Assembly (NCBI GenBank): GCA_015658775.1
Contig: DQOF01000139.1
Location: forward strand, 1-33,113
From: Acidimicrobiia bacterium
GTDB lineage: Bacteria; Actinomycetota; Acidimicrobiia; Acidimicrobiales; MedAcidi-G1
Length of the DNA stretch: 33,113 bases
Direction of reading: 5' to 3'
Shown one piece after another: positions 1 through 8,060 of the stretch. The notes beneath the pieces are model-generated. The model was not told the origin of the DNA. It searched no databases and was given only the letters and a program-made list of their open reading frames with translations. How positions within the stretch are numbered: position 1 is the first letter of the stretch; each line of letters opens with the position of its first letter. The translations under genes and the position numbers were made by a program.

Positions 1-578
1 CCACCGATGAACCCGACGGTTCCGGTCTGGCTCTTAAGGCCTGCCGCTGCGCCGACGAGGAAGGAACCCTCATGTTCGGCGAACCCCAGGGAGGCGACGT
101 TGGGTGCCTCGACCCAGCCGTCGATGATGCCGAAGGCCGTGTCCGGGTACTCTGCTGCGACCTCAGTCATCGTGTCGGCGAACAAGAAGCCGACACCGAT
201 CACCAGGTCGTTCTCGTCAGCCTGGAGGCGCAACAACTCGGCGCGGTTGGAACCATCACTGTTGGGTGAAGCATCAGAGATCGACGCACCCAACTCGTTC
301 TGACCTTGCTCAAGGCCCATGTACGCAGAGTCGTTGAAACCCCCGTCGCCACGACCACCGATGTCGAATACGAGACCCACACTCACGGACTCGATAGGCG
401 CAGCCGTCGTAGCCGCAGGGGCAGCCGTCGTAGCCGCAGCAGGTGCGGCCGTGGTGGCCGCAGCAGGTGCCCTTGTCGTGGCAGCAGGCGCCGCCTCTTC
501 GGCTTCGCTGCCGCATGCCGAGAAGACCAGGATCGACCCCAGCAGTACGGCTAGCAGTCCTTGTACTCGCTTGCTCAT
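1..578 (-). CDS. BMP-family (basic membrane protein) ABC transporter substrate-binding lipoprotein, C-terminus truncated by window start
   Basis: Own translation of minus strand from ATG at 578: [35 protein letters not shown]...[36 protein letters not shown]...[45 protein letters not shown]. Lipobox (FSAC), Ala/Thr/Pro linker, then BMP-family motifs. SD-like ggagggg upstream. Not in ORF track because the stop lies outside the window. Confidence 0.88.
   Translation of the reverse strand, partial: [192 protein letters not shown]
398..493 (-). repeat. Degenerate ~21-bp tandem repeat encoding (A)AATTAAP linker of the lipoprotein
   Basis: Repeated cagccgtcgtagccgcag / cggccgtggtggccgcag units; encodes [15 protein letters not shown] on the minus strand just after the lipobox. 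Confidence 0.75.
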
Positions 579-810
579 GAACCCCTCCAGGTAACTTGTC
601 GTTACGTAGTGTCACTATGGTCGCGGCAGACCGAGGCCTCGTCGCGGGGGCGTCACAGTAGCGCACGTAACGGTCCTGCGCACGTGGGTCCTGCAGAAAC
701 GGGGTTCTACGTGCCGGGTGTCGGCGGGGCAGTAGCCACGACCGTGGTGAGGATGCCGCCGCGGACGATGGTCGGCAACGGGCGGTAGGGCGCTCCCGGC
801 GGAACCAGGC

Positions 811-900
811 TCAGCTGTTGCGGCCCACGTTGGGCTTGCGGCCGTGGTTTGCCTTCTTGCGCCTGGCGTTGACGCGCTTCTTGCTGGTGTGCTTCGACAT
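811..900 (-). CDS. Small ribosomal protein bL37-like (29 aa)
   Basis: Minus-strand translation MSKHTSKKRVNARRKKANHGRKPNVGRNS*. Basic mini-protein with KANHG(R/K)(K/R)PN core as I recall for actinobacterial bL37; TAGCCT -10-like box 7 nt upstream of ATG. Confidence 0.75.
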   Translation of the reverse strand: MSKHTSKKRVNARRKKANHGRKPNVGRNS

Positions 901-907
901 GCAGGTG

Positions 908-913
908 AGGCTA
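908..913 (-). promoter_or_regulatory. Candidate -10 box (TAGCCT) of leaderless bL37-like transcript
   Basis: TAGCCT-CACCTGC-ATG on minus strand (7-nt spacer). Confidence 0.5.
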
Positions 914-1036
914 TCGGCCCCACCGCCGGGGACCGCCCGTACGCCCCTAGCCTGCTGTGCCGGCCCGATCCACCGGCCACATGTCGGCACATCCCGGCCG
1001 ACACCGGAGGATCGACGGGTCCCGCTAGGAGCGACG

Positions 1037-2110
1037 TTGGAGCGATTCGGGTTCGTAGGACTACCAAATGCCGGAAAGTCCTCCCTCTACAACGCCCTGG
1101 CAGGCGGCGGTGCGCTGGCAGCCCCCTACGCCTTCGCCACCACCGATCCGAACATCGGCGTGGCCAGGGTGCCCGACGACCGCCTCTACCGGCTCGCCGA
1201 GATGAGCAGTTCGGCCAGGGTCGTTCCTGCCACCGTGCAGTTCGCCGACATCGGCGGCCTGGTCGAGGGAGCGGCGCAGGGCGAGGGCCTCGGAAACAAA
1301 TTCCTGGCCGGGATCCGTGAGGTGGATGCCATCGTGTTCGTGCTGCGGGCGTTCAGGGACGACGACGTCCCGGGCCCGTGTGATCCGTTGGAGAACCTCC
1401 GGATCGTCGAGATCGAGTTGGCGTTGGCCGACCTCGACACCGGCGAGCGGCAACTGGACAAGCTGCGTCGGGCGTCCAAGGGCGACCCCTCGATGGTGCC
1501 GGCGGTCGATGCCCTGGCCGGTGCGGTCGACCTGCTAGCCGAGGGTGTGCCGATCTACCGCAGCGACATGTCCGACGAGGACCGGGAGCGGCTCTCCCCC
1601 TTCTTCCTTTTGACCGACAAGCCGGTGCTCGCCGTGGTGAACCTGGACGAGGAGCAGGTCGCCGACCCGGACCCGGTGACTGATCCGGTGGTCTCGGAGT
1701 TGGACGGTGCGGATGTGATCGGAATGTGCGTCCAGTTGGAGGCCGAGGCGGCGATGCTGGAAGAGGCGGACCGGACCGAGATGCTCGAGGGCCTGGGGCT
1801 CGGTGAGGGCGCACTACCGAGGTTCGTGCGGGCCGCGTACCACCAACTGGGCCTCCGGACGTTCCTGACCACGGGCGAGAAGGAGAGCCGCGCATGGACG
1901 TTCCGCGCCGGTTCGACTGCGCCCGAGTGCGCCGGGCGGATCCACACGGACTTCCAGCGCGGCTTCATCAGGGCGGAGACGATCAACTGGGACGTCCTGC
2001 TGGAACAGGGGTCCTGGGCCAAGGCCCGCGGTGCCGGCCTCGTGCGCAGTGAGGGCAAGGACTACCACCCGGTGGACGGCGACGTCATGGAGTTCCGCTT
2101 CAACGTCTGA
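1037..2110 (+). CDS. ychF: Redox-regulated ATPase/GTPase YchF (OLA1/Obg family)
   Basis: GFVGLPNAGKSSLYNAL, DIGGLVEGAAQGEGLGNKFLAGIREVDAIVFVLRAF, C-terminal TGS-like region ending EFRFNV. TTG start at 1037 preceded by aggagcga; the ORF-track start at 818 is over-extended. Confidence 0.95.
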   Translation: MERFGFVGLPNAGKSSLYNALAGGGALAAPYAFATTDPNIGVARVPDDRLYRLAEMSSSARVVPATVQFADIGGLVEGAAQGEGLGNKFLAGIREVDAIVFVLRAFRDDDVPGPCDPLENLRIVEIELALADLDTGERQLDKLRRASKGDPSMVPAVDALAGAVDLLAEGVPIYRSDMSDEDRERLSPFFLLTDKPVLAVVNLDEEQVADPDPVTDPVVSELDGADVIGMCVQLEAEAAMLEEADRTEMLEGLGLGEGALPRFVRAAYHQLGLRTFLTTGEKESRAWTFRAGSTAPECAGRIHTDFQRGFIRAETINWDVLLEQGSWAKARGAGLVRSEGKDYHPVDGDVMEFRFNV

Positions 2111-2132
2111 GCCGCGGCGGCAGCCTCCCCAC

Positions 2133-2160
2133 TACATGATCGTGTCAGTACATGATCGTG
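2133..2160. repeat. Short direct repeat tacatgatcgtg (2133-2144, 2149-2160) at 3' end of qng1-like gene
   Basis: Two exact 12-bp copies 16 bp apart spanning the Qng1-like stop codon between convergent genes. Confidence 0.8.
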
Positions 2161-3155
2161 CGGGTGAGGTGGTGTGGCCGCAGCGTGGGGAATGCCTTGT
2201 GGTAGGTGCTCCACAGCCTGTAGTCGAGTTGCGGAATGACGATCTGCCTGTCGGCCGGCCTGATCAGGTTGATGGCGTCGGTGAGCAGGGCGGTCGCGTA
2301 GATCGTGTGCGAGCGGATCTCGACCTCCTCGTCGGAGTCCCTCTCCAGGAGTATTCCTCGGGTGATCTGGTCGTCGAGTTCCGCTGTGTACTCGAGTACT
2401 CCCATCATCTGGAGGGCGACCGGCAGTATGTAGTCGGCGAACGCGGTCATGTCGGCCAGGTCACGTATGGCCAGTGCTCCCGTCGCACATAGCGAGACGT
2501 GCAGCGACCAGAGGCAGAGCTGCCCGAGCTTGTAGAACCTGACGGGTTGGCCGTTGTAGTCGCTGACGTCGGCGAATCGCGGGAACTCCTGCACCAGTCG
2601 TTCGAGCAGACCGTTTCCGTCTGCGTAGTTGGCAGGTTCACACGATCGGACGAAGTTGTGGAAGCGGCCGTCGTACCTCTCGACAAGGACTGCGCCGATC
2701 TCGTTCAGGATCTGCGCACGCTCCTCGAGCATCGGCATCTCCATGTTGCCCCGGAAGATCGAGGCAAGGTCATCTGCCGTGACCGTGGCCAGGAACCCGC
2801 CATCGAGGACGGGGGTGCCGCTGTGGGCGGCGTTATGGATTCCGGCGAACATGGCCTCGGCGTCAGCCCACCTACGCCCCTGGTAGTCGGTCTCGAACCT
2901 CTTGCCCGATTCGAAGTCCGTGTAGGCGAAGTTGACAGACGAGGTAAGCATGGAAGCGTCGATGATCGTGTCCGGGTCGGAGCCGAAGTCGAAGGGCCCC
3001 TCGACCGACCCGTCCGGCATGGTGAACTCCTCGTAGGCCATCCACCGGGCGACCCGGTCGACAGCAGCCTCCGAGGTGCGGACGTGCCCCGATGCTTCGA
3101 CTACCGGGATGACGGACCGGAGCACGGGCTTCTCCCAGGCACTGATTCTCGGCAT
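2145..3155 (-). CDS. Queuosine salvage protein, DUF2419 / Qng1-like queuosine-5'-phosphate N-glycosidase
   Basis: Family-like segments FDFGSDPDTI, FRGNMEMPMLEERAQILNEIGAVLVERYDGRFHNFV, FPRFADVSDYNGQPVRFYKLGQLC, MTAFADYILPVALQMMGVLEYTAELD, EEVEIRSHTI. Likely start MPRISAWEKP at 3155 (SD-like cggag upstream). Confidence 0.85.
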   Translation of the reverse strand: MPRISAWEKPVLRSVIPVVEASGHVRTSEAAVDRVARWMAYEEFTMPDGSVEGPFDFGSDPDTIIDASMLTSSVNFAYTDFESGKRFETDYQGRRWADAEAMFAGIHNAAHSGTPVLDGGFLATVTADDLASIFRGNMEMPMLEERAQILNEIGAVLVERYDGRFHNFVRSCEPANYADGNGLLERLVQEFPRFADVSDYNGQPVRFYKLGQLCLWSLHVSLCATGALAIRDLADMTAFADYILPVALQMMGVLEYTAELDDQITRGILLERDSDEEVEIRSHTIYATALLTDAINLIRPADRQIVIPQLDYRLWSTYHKAFPTLRPHHLTRTIMY

Positions 3156-3321
3156 GGCAGTTCTCCGCTGGTGGTGGGGACGGCGGGTCGAGTGTCGTCC
3201 ATCCACCGGGCCGGTTCCAAGACGGGCCTGTTGGCCGTGCAGACGGCCTGATGCCAGCGGAGGTCCCGGGCCCTCGTTACCCTCGGGCGGAGAGATTCCC
3301 GAGATTCACCAGGACGCGCAC

Positions 3322-4254
3322 GTGGCAGTCGAACCGGCCGAGTCGACCGGCCTTGTGATCGTCGTCGGCTCCACCATGATCGATCTCGTCGCGTACTCCC
3401 AGCGGGTTCCAGAAGCCGGGGAGACGATCATCGGGGACCGGTTCCAGATGGGCTTCGGAGGCAAGGGTGCCAATCAGGCCGTCATGGCGTCGCTCCTGGG
3501 CGCGAGGGTCGCGATGGTCAACTGTGTCGGAGACGACTCATACGGGCAGTTGACGAGGGACAACCTCGGGTCCTTCGGGATCGATACCGATCATGTCCAC
3601 ACCGTTCCCGGGGCCAGCGGAGTCGCACCCATCTGGGTCGAACCCGACGGGACCAACAGGATCATCATCGTTCCCGGCGCCAACAACGGGCTGACCGGCG
3701 AGATGGCCGTCGAGGCCGTCAGGTCGTTCGACGACCTCTCCGTCGTCGTCGGCCAGTTGGAGGTTCCCCAGGCCGCGACGACAGCGGGTTTCGCCGAGGC
3801 GAGGTCGAAAGGGGTGATGACGGTCCTCAACCCGGCGCCGGCAGCGGTCCTGGAGCCCGACCTGCTGGCAGTGACCGACTGGCTCATTCCCAACGAGGTC
3901 GAGTTCTCGATCCTGGCCGACGGCGCAGATCCCGAAGACGGGGCCCTTGTCGCGTACGCGGAGCGGACCGGCGCCAGGTTGCTGGTGACCCTGGGCGGGG
4001 ACGGGGTCGCCCTCCTGGAGGAGGACGGCACGGTCTCGAGGCATCCCGCCGATCGGGTGGAACCGGTCGACACGACCGGAGCGGGCGACGCGTTCGTAGG
4101 TGCCTTCGTTGCCGGGTTGGCTGCCGGCCTCGGTGAGATGACGGCCGTTCGACTCGGGACTTCATGTGCCGGGGAGAGCGTCACCCGTCCGGGCACCCAG
4201 ACCTCCTTCCCGTCCCGGGAACGCTGCAGGGAGATTCTGGCCACCTGTTCCTGA
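3322..4254 (+). CDS. rbsK: PfkB-family carbohydrate/nucleoside kinase (ribokinase-like)
   Basis: VVGSTMIDLVAYSQRVPEAGETIIGDRFQMGFGGKGANQAVMASLLGA...DTTGAGDAFVGAFVAGLAAG, PfkB signatures. Probable GTG start at 3322. Confidence 0.85.
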   Translation: MAVEPAESTGLVIVVGSTMIDLVAYSQRVPEAGETIIGDRFQMGFGGKGANQAVMASLLGARVAMVNCVGDDSYGQLTRDNLGSFGIDTDHVHTVPGASGVAPIWVEPDGTNRIIIVPGANNGLTGEMAVEAVRSFDDLSVVVGQLEVPQAATTAGFAEARSKGVMTVLNPAPAAVLEPDLLAVTDWLIPNEVEFSILADGADPEDGALVAYAERTGARLLVTLGGDGVALLEEDGTVSRHPADRVEPVDTTGAGDAFVGAFVAGLAAGLGEMTAVRLGTSCAGESVTRPGTQTSFPSRERCREILATCS

Positions 4255-4271
4255 GCCGTGTCGACGGCATC

Positions 4272-4277
4272 TACGCT
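4272..4277 (+). promoter_or_regulatory. Candidate -10 box (TACGCT), leaderless start of DUF192 gene
   Basis: TACGCT-GCCGCC-ATG (6-nt spacer). Confidence 0.45.
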
Positions 4278-4283
4278 GCCGCC

Positions 4284-4613
4284 ATGGCTTGGTTGGTCTG
4301 CGGTGATCGGGTGTTGGCCAGTCTGGAGATAGCCGACTCGTCAACGGCGCGGAGGCGCGGGCTGCTCCGCCGCGACGGGATCGAGGGCGCGCTGCTTCTC
4401 CGGCCTGCGAACTCCGTGCACACGGTGGGAATGCGGTTCGCCATCGACGTAGCCCACCTCGACGCCGACCTGCGGGTGCTGCGCACGTCGACCATGGCGC
4501 GTCATCGCGTGGGCCGTCCCGTGCCGGGTGCCCGGGCGGTGGTCGAGGCCGATGCCGGATCGTTCGAACGATGGGGTCTGGCCGTCGGCGACGAACTCGA
4601 GGTGAGGGAGTGA
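4284..4613 (+). CDS. DUF192 family protein
   Basis: STARRRGLLRRDGIEGALLLRPANSVHTVGMRFAIDVAHLDADLRVL: DUF192 pattern. Confidence 0.85.
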   Translation: MAWLVCGDRVLASLEIADSSTARRRGLLRRDGIEGALLLRPANSVHTVGMRFAIDVAHLDADLRVLRTSTMARHRVGRPVPGARAVVEADAGSFERWGLAVGDELEVRE

Positions 4614-5476
4614 GCGACGGGTCGGTCGGGGGCAGGCTGATCCTCGTGGCGACCCCGATCGGCAACCTGGGCGACCTCTCGCAGCGGGCTGTCGAGGTCC
4701 TGGCCGCCGCCGACCTCATTGCCTGCGAGGACACCCGCAGGACCGGCAGGCTCCTCCAGCACGCCGGGATAACAGGAGCGTCGCTGGTGCGTGTCGACCA
4801 GCACACGGAGGATCGGGCGTCCGGGAGGATCGTGGACCGGTTGGCCGGGGGTGGAACGGTCGCTGTGGTCACCGACGCCGGCACACCCGGCATCTCGGAC
4901 CCGGGTGAGCGGCTAGTTCGGCGTGTTTTGGGCGAGGGGTTCGAGGTGTCGGTGGTTCCCGGGCCGTCGGCACCGGTCGCCGCCCTGGTTGTCAGCGGCC
5001 TGCCCACCGACCGCTGGTGCATGGAGGGGTTCCTGCCCCGGAAGGGGGCTGCGCGGACCGACCGGCTGGCGGAACTGGCGGTCGAGGAGCGCACGATGGT
5101 GTTCTTCGAGTCGCCGAACCGTCTTGCCGTGACCCTGGCCGACATGGTCGGGGCGTTCGGGGCGGGTCGGCAAGTGGCGGTGGCCCGGGAACTCACCAAG
5201 CTCCACGAGGAGGTCTGGCGCGGAACCCTTGCCGATGCGGTCTCCTGGGTGCAGGACCCGCCGAGGGGTGAGGTCGTGGTCGTGGTAGGAGGTGCGTCGC
5301 CGGCCGCCGGGGCGGGCGACGACCGCATCCGTGCATTGGTGGCCGATGCCAGGAGCGCCGGCTCGTCGACCCGTGACGCCGCCGACGAGGCAGCCCGCCG
5401 GCTCGGGGTGTCACGCCGACGCGCCTATCGGCTGGCCCTGGAGGCCCATGCTCCGGAGAATGGGGCCCAGCGGTAG
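4610..5476 (+). CDS. rsmI: 16S rRNA (cytidine1402-2'-O)-methyltransferase RsmI
   Basis: LILVATPIGNLGDLSQRAVEVLAAADLIACEDTRRTGRLL...VTDAGTPGISDPGERLVRR...VPGPSAPVAALVVSGLPTDRWCMEGFLPRKG; GTGA overlap with DUF192 stop. Confidence 0.95.
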   Translation: MSDGSVGGRLILVATPIGNLGDLSQRAVEVLAAADLIACEDTRRTGRLLQHAGITGASLVRVDQHTEDRASGRIVDRLAGGGTVAVVTDAGTPGISDPGERLVRRVLGEGFEVSVVPGPSAPVAALVVSGLPTDRWCMEGFLPRKGAARTDRLAELAVEERTMVFFESPNRLAVTLADMVGAFGAGRQVAVARELTKLHEEVWRGTLADAVSWVQDPPRGEVVVVVGGASPAAGAGDDRIRALVADARSAGSSTRDAADEAARRLGVSRRRAYRLALEAHAPENGAQR

Positions 5477-5479
5477 CCT
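5474..5479 (+). promoter_or_regulatory. Candidate -10 box (TAGCCT) upstream of metG
   Basis: TAGCCT-CGGAGGCC-ATG (8-nt spacer). Confidence 0.35.
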
Positions 5480-5487
5480 CGGAGGCC

Positions 5488-7152
5488 ATGTCCATCCCGA
5501 TCCTGGTCGCCGTGGCCTGGCCGTACGCCTCGGGGTCCCGCCACCTCGGCCACCTTGCAGGTGCCTACCTGCCGGCCGACGTCTTCGCCAGGTACCAGAG
5601 GCTGGCCGGCAACCGGGTTCTCATGGTCAGCGGCTCGGACGTGCACGGCACGCCCATCACGGTCCGGGCCGATGCCGAGGGCGTGACGCCGGCGGAGATC
5701 GCCGACCGCTACCACGCAGAGTTCGTCGGCGACTGGGAACGCCTTGGAATCAGCTGGGATCTCTACACCTCGACCGGCACGGCGAACCACGCTGTGGTGA
5801 CCCACGACCTCTTCCTGACGTTGCTCCAGAACGGCCACATCGACAAGCGCACCAGCGAGCAGTACTTCGACGTCGACGCCGCCAGGTTCCTTCCCGACCG
5901 CTACATAGAGGGCACCTGCCCACACTGCGGCTACACAGAGGCTCGGGGGGACCAGTGCGAGGACTGCGGGCGCACCCTGGATCCAGACGAACTGGTGGAT
6001 CCCCGGTCCAGGATCACCGGCACTGTGCCGGAGTTGCGCGAGACGGAGCACTTCTTCCTGCGGCTGTCGGACTTCGGTGAGGAGTTGGGCGGTTGGCTCG
6101 ACACGCGGGAGGGCTGGCGCAGGCACGTCCTGAACTTCTCGAGGGGCTGGATCGAGGAGGGCCTCCAGGACCGCGCCATAACCCGCGACCTGGAGTGGGG
6201 CGTCGACGTGCCCGTCGACGACCTGGGTCCGGGCAAGCGCATCTACGTGTGGTTCGAGGCGGTCATCGGCTACCTGTCGGCGTCGAAAGAGTGGGCGCAG
6301 CGGCAGGGCGACCCCGAGGCCTGGCGCGAGTGGTGGGAGGGCGACGCCAGGTCCGTCTACTTCATCGGCAAGGACAACATCCCGTTCCACACCATCATCT
6401 GGCCGGGGATGCTCCTCGGCTATGGCGGTCTGAACCTGCCGACCGACGTGCCGGCCAACAACTACGTCACCTTCAAGGGGGGTAAGGCGTCGGCCAGTCG
6501 GGGTGTGGGCCTCACCATCGGCGAGGCGCTCGGGTTGTTCGAGGCCGACGCCATCAGGTATGCGCTGGCCGCTTCGCTGCCGGAGCAGAGCGACACGGAC
6601 ATCTCGGTCGAGGAGATAGGCCGTCGGGTCAACGAGGAGCTGGTGGCCACCTGGGGGAACCTGGTGAACCGGGTGCTGTCCATGGTGCACAGCACCTGCG
6701 GCGCCGAGGTGCCGGGTCCCGGCAGCCGCACCGGGGACGACCTCGCCCTGCTGGACCGGATAGACGAGGCGCTGGTCCGGGTGGGTGGCCAGATCGACCG
6801 GGTCGAGTTGCGGGCCGGCCTGCGGACGGGAATGGAGGCTGCCGCCGCGGTCAATGCGTACCTGAACGCCACCGAGCCGTGGAGGCTGGCGAAGGTCGAT
6901 CCGGAGCGCGCCAGCGTCGTGCTCGGTACCGCCCTGGCGGCTGTCAGCGGGGTGCGCCTCGCGTTGGCGCCCTACCTGCCGTTCTCGTCGTCTGCCCTCG
7001 ACGATGTGCTGGGCGAGTTGCACGCCTGGCGTCGGATAGAGCCGGAACCCGGCACGCCTGTGCCCAAGCCTACGCCGCTGTTTCTGAAGGTGAATCTCGA
7101 AGAACTACTGGCCGACGGGGCTGATGGGGGCCGTGGAGGCACCGTGGGGTGA
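5488..7152 (+). CDS. metG: Methionyl-tRNA synthetase
   Basis: VAWPYASGSRHLGHLAGAYLPADVFARYQRL, CPHCGYTEARGDQCEDCG zinc knuckle, IYVWFEAVIGYLSASKEW, FKGGKASASRGVG (KMSKS-equivalent). Confidence 0.96.
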   Translation: MSIPILVAVAWPYASGSRHLGHLAGAYLPADVFARYQRLAGNRVLMVSGSDVHGTPITVRADAEGVTPAEIADRYHAEFVGDWERLGISWDLYTSTGTANHAVVTHDLFLTLLQNGHIDKRTSEQYFDVDAARFLPDRYIEGTCPHCGYTEARGDQCEDCGRTLDPDELVDPRSRITGTVPELRETEHFFLRLSDFGEELGGWLDTREGWRRHVLNFSRGWIEEGLQDRAITRDLEWGVDVPVDDLGPGKRIYVWFEAVIGYLSASKEWAQRQGDPEAWREWWEGDARSVYFIGKDNIPFHTIIWPGMLLGYGGLNLPTDVPANNYVTFKGGKASASRGVGLTIGEALGLFEADAIRYALAASLPEQSDTDISVEEIGRRVNEELVATWGNLVNRVLSMVHSTCGAEVPGPGSRTGDDLALLDRIDEALVRVGGQIDRVELRAGLRTGMEAAAAVNAYLNATEPWRLAKVDPERASVVLGTALAAVSGVRLALAPYLPFSSSALDDVLGELHAWRRIEPEPGTPVPKPTPLFLKVNLEELLADGADGGRGGTVG

Positions 7153-7955
7153 GAGGTTTCGACGAACGTGGGTCCGGCGAGCAGAACTCCCCGGAACGGG
7201 TCGACCTCACCTGGTTCGACAACCACTGTCACCTCGGTGACGACGCGGAGGATGTGATCGCCCGGGCACGGGTGGCCGGGGTGTCCGGCATGGTCAACGT
7301 CGGAACCGATCTGGAGGGCAGCCGTGCCGCCATCGCCCTCGCTCGCTCCCATCCCGACGTCTGGGCAACCGTCGGCGTCCATCCCCATGAGGCCAGGCAC
7401 GGCATGGACGGCATTGCCGAACTGCTCGGTGACGACACGGTGGTGGCGGTGGGAGAGGCCGGCCTGGACCACCACTACGACTTCTCGCCCCGCCGACAGC
7501 AGGCAGACGTGTTCGCCGCCCAGATCGCCCTGGCGAACGAGCGGAGCATGCCGTTGGTCATCCACACTCGTGAGGCCTGGGAGGAGACCTTCGCTGCGCT
7601 CGATGTCGAAGGCGTTCCCGCCCGCACGGTGTTCCACTGCTTCACCGGTGGTGTCGACGAGGCCGGTGCCTGCCTCGAGCGGGGTGCCCTGCTCTCGTTC
7701 AGCGGCATCGTCACGTTCGGTGCTGCCGACGACCTACGTGCGGCAGCGGCCGCATGTCCGTTGGACCGCGCGATGGTGGAAACCGACTCCCCGTACCTGG
7801 CACCGGTGCCCCACAGGGGCCGCGCCAATGAGCCTGCGTACGTGGCGCTGGTGGGTGCGGCCGTCGCTGCTGCGATGGGGAGGGACGTGGCGGAGGTGGC
7901 GACCGCGACGTCGGCCAATGCACGCCGGTTCTACGGATTGGATCAGGATTCCTGA
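7149..7955 (+). CDS. tatD: TatD family hydrolase/DNase
   Basis: FDNHCHLGD, VGVHPHEARHG, VAVGEAGLDHHYDFSPRRQQADVFAAQIALANERSMPLVIHTREA, FHCFTGG, VETDSPYLAPVPHRGRANEPAYV; GTGA overlap with metG. Confidence 0.94.
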   Translation: MRGFDERGSGEQNSPERVDLTWFDNHCHLGDDAEDVIARARVAGVSGMVNVGTDLEGSRAAIALARSHPDVWATVGVHPHEARHGMDGIAELLGDDTVVAVGEAGLDHHYDFSPRRQQADVFAAQIALANERSMPLVIHTREAWEETFAALDVEGVPARTVFHCFTGGVDEAGACLERGALLSFSGIVTFGAADDLRAAAAACPLDRAMVETDSPYLAPVPHRGRANEPAYVALVGAAVAAAMGRDVAEVATATSANARRFYGLDQDS

Positions 7956-8025
7956 CCAGCCGAACTGTAAAGGCCGTGGATTCGACGCGTGCCCGGTGGT
8001 GAGTTGACCGTCACCAAGCTTCGGG

Positions 8026-8054
8026 TTGCGCTGATCCGTCTTCTTCCGTAACTT
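8026..8054 (+). promoter_or_regulatory. Candidate promoter of rpf-like gene: TTGCGC-17-TAACTT, 6 nt before GTG
   Basis: TTGCGC at 8026-8031, 17-bp spacer, TAACTT at 8049-8054, tcccgg, GTG at 8061. Confidence 0.5.
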
Positions 8055-8060
8055 TCCCGG

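Noticed and set aside
319-594. Plus-strand ORF rich in AAVVAAGAAVVAAAG
   Set aside because: Antisense of the lipoprotein linker repeats; the minus-strand reading gives a coherent lipobox plus BMP-family protein.
5425-7023. 532-aa minus-strand ORF
   Set aside because: High-GC shadow ORF opposite metG; low-complexity Arg/Gly/Pro/His/Val composition and no family motif.
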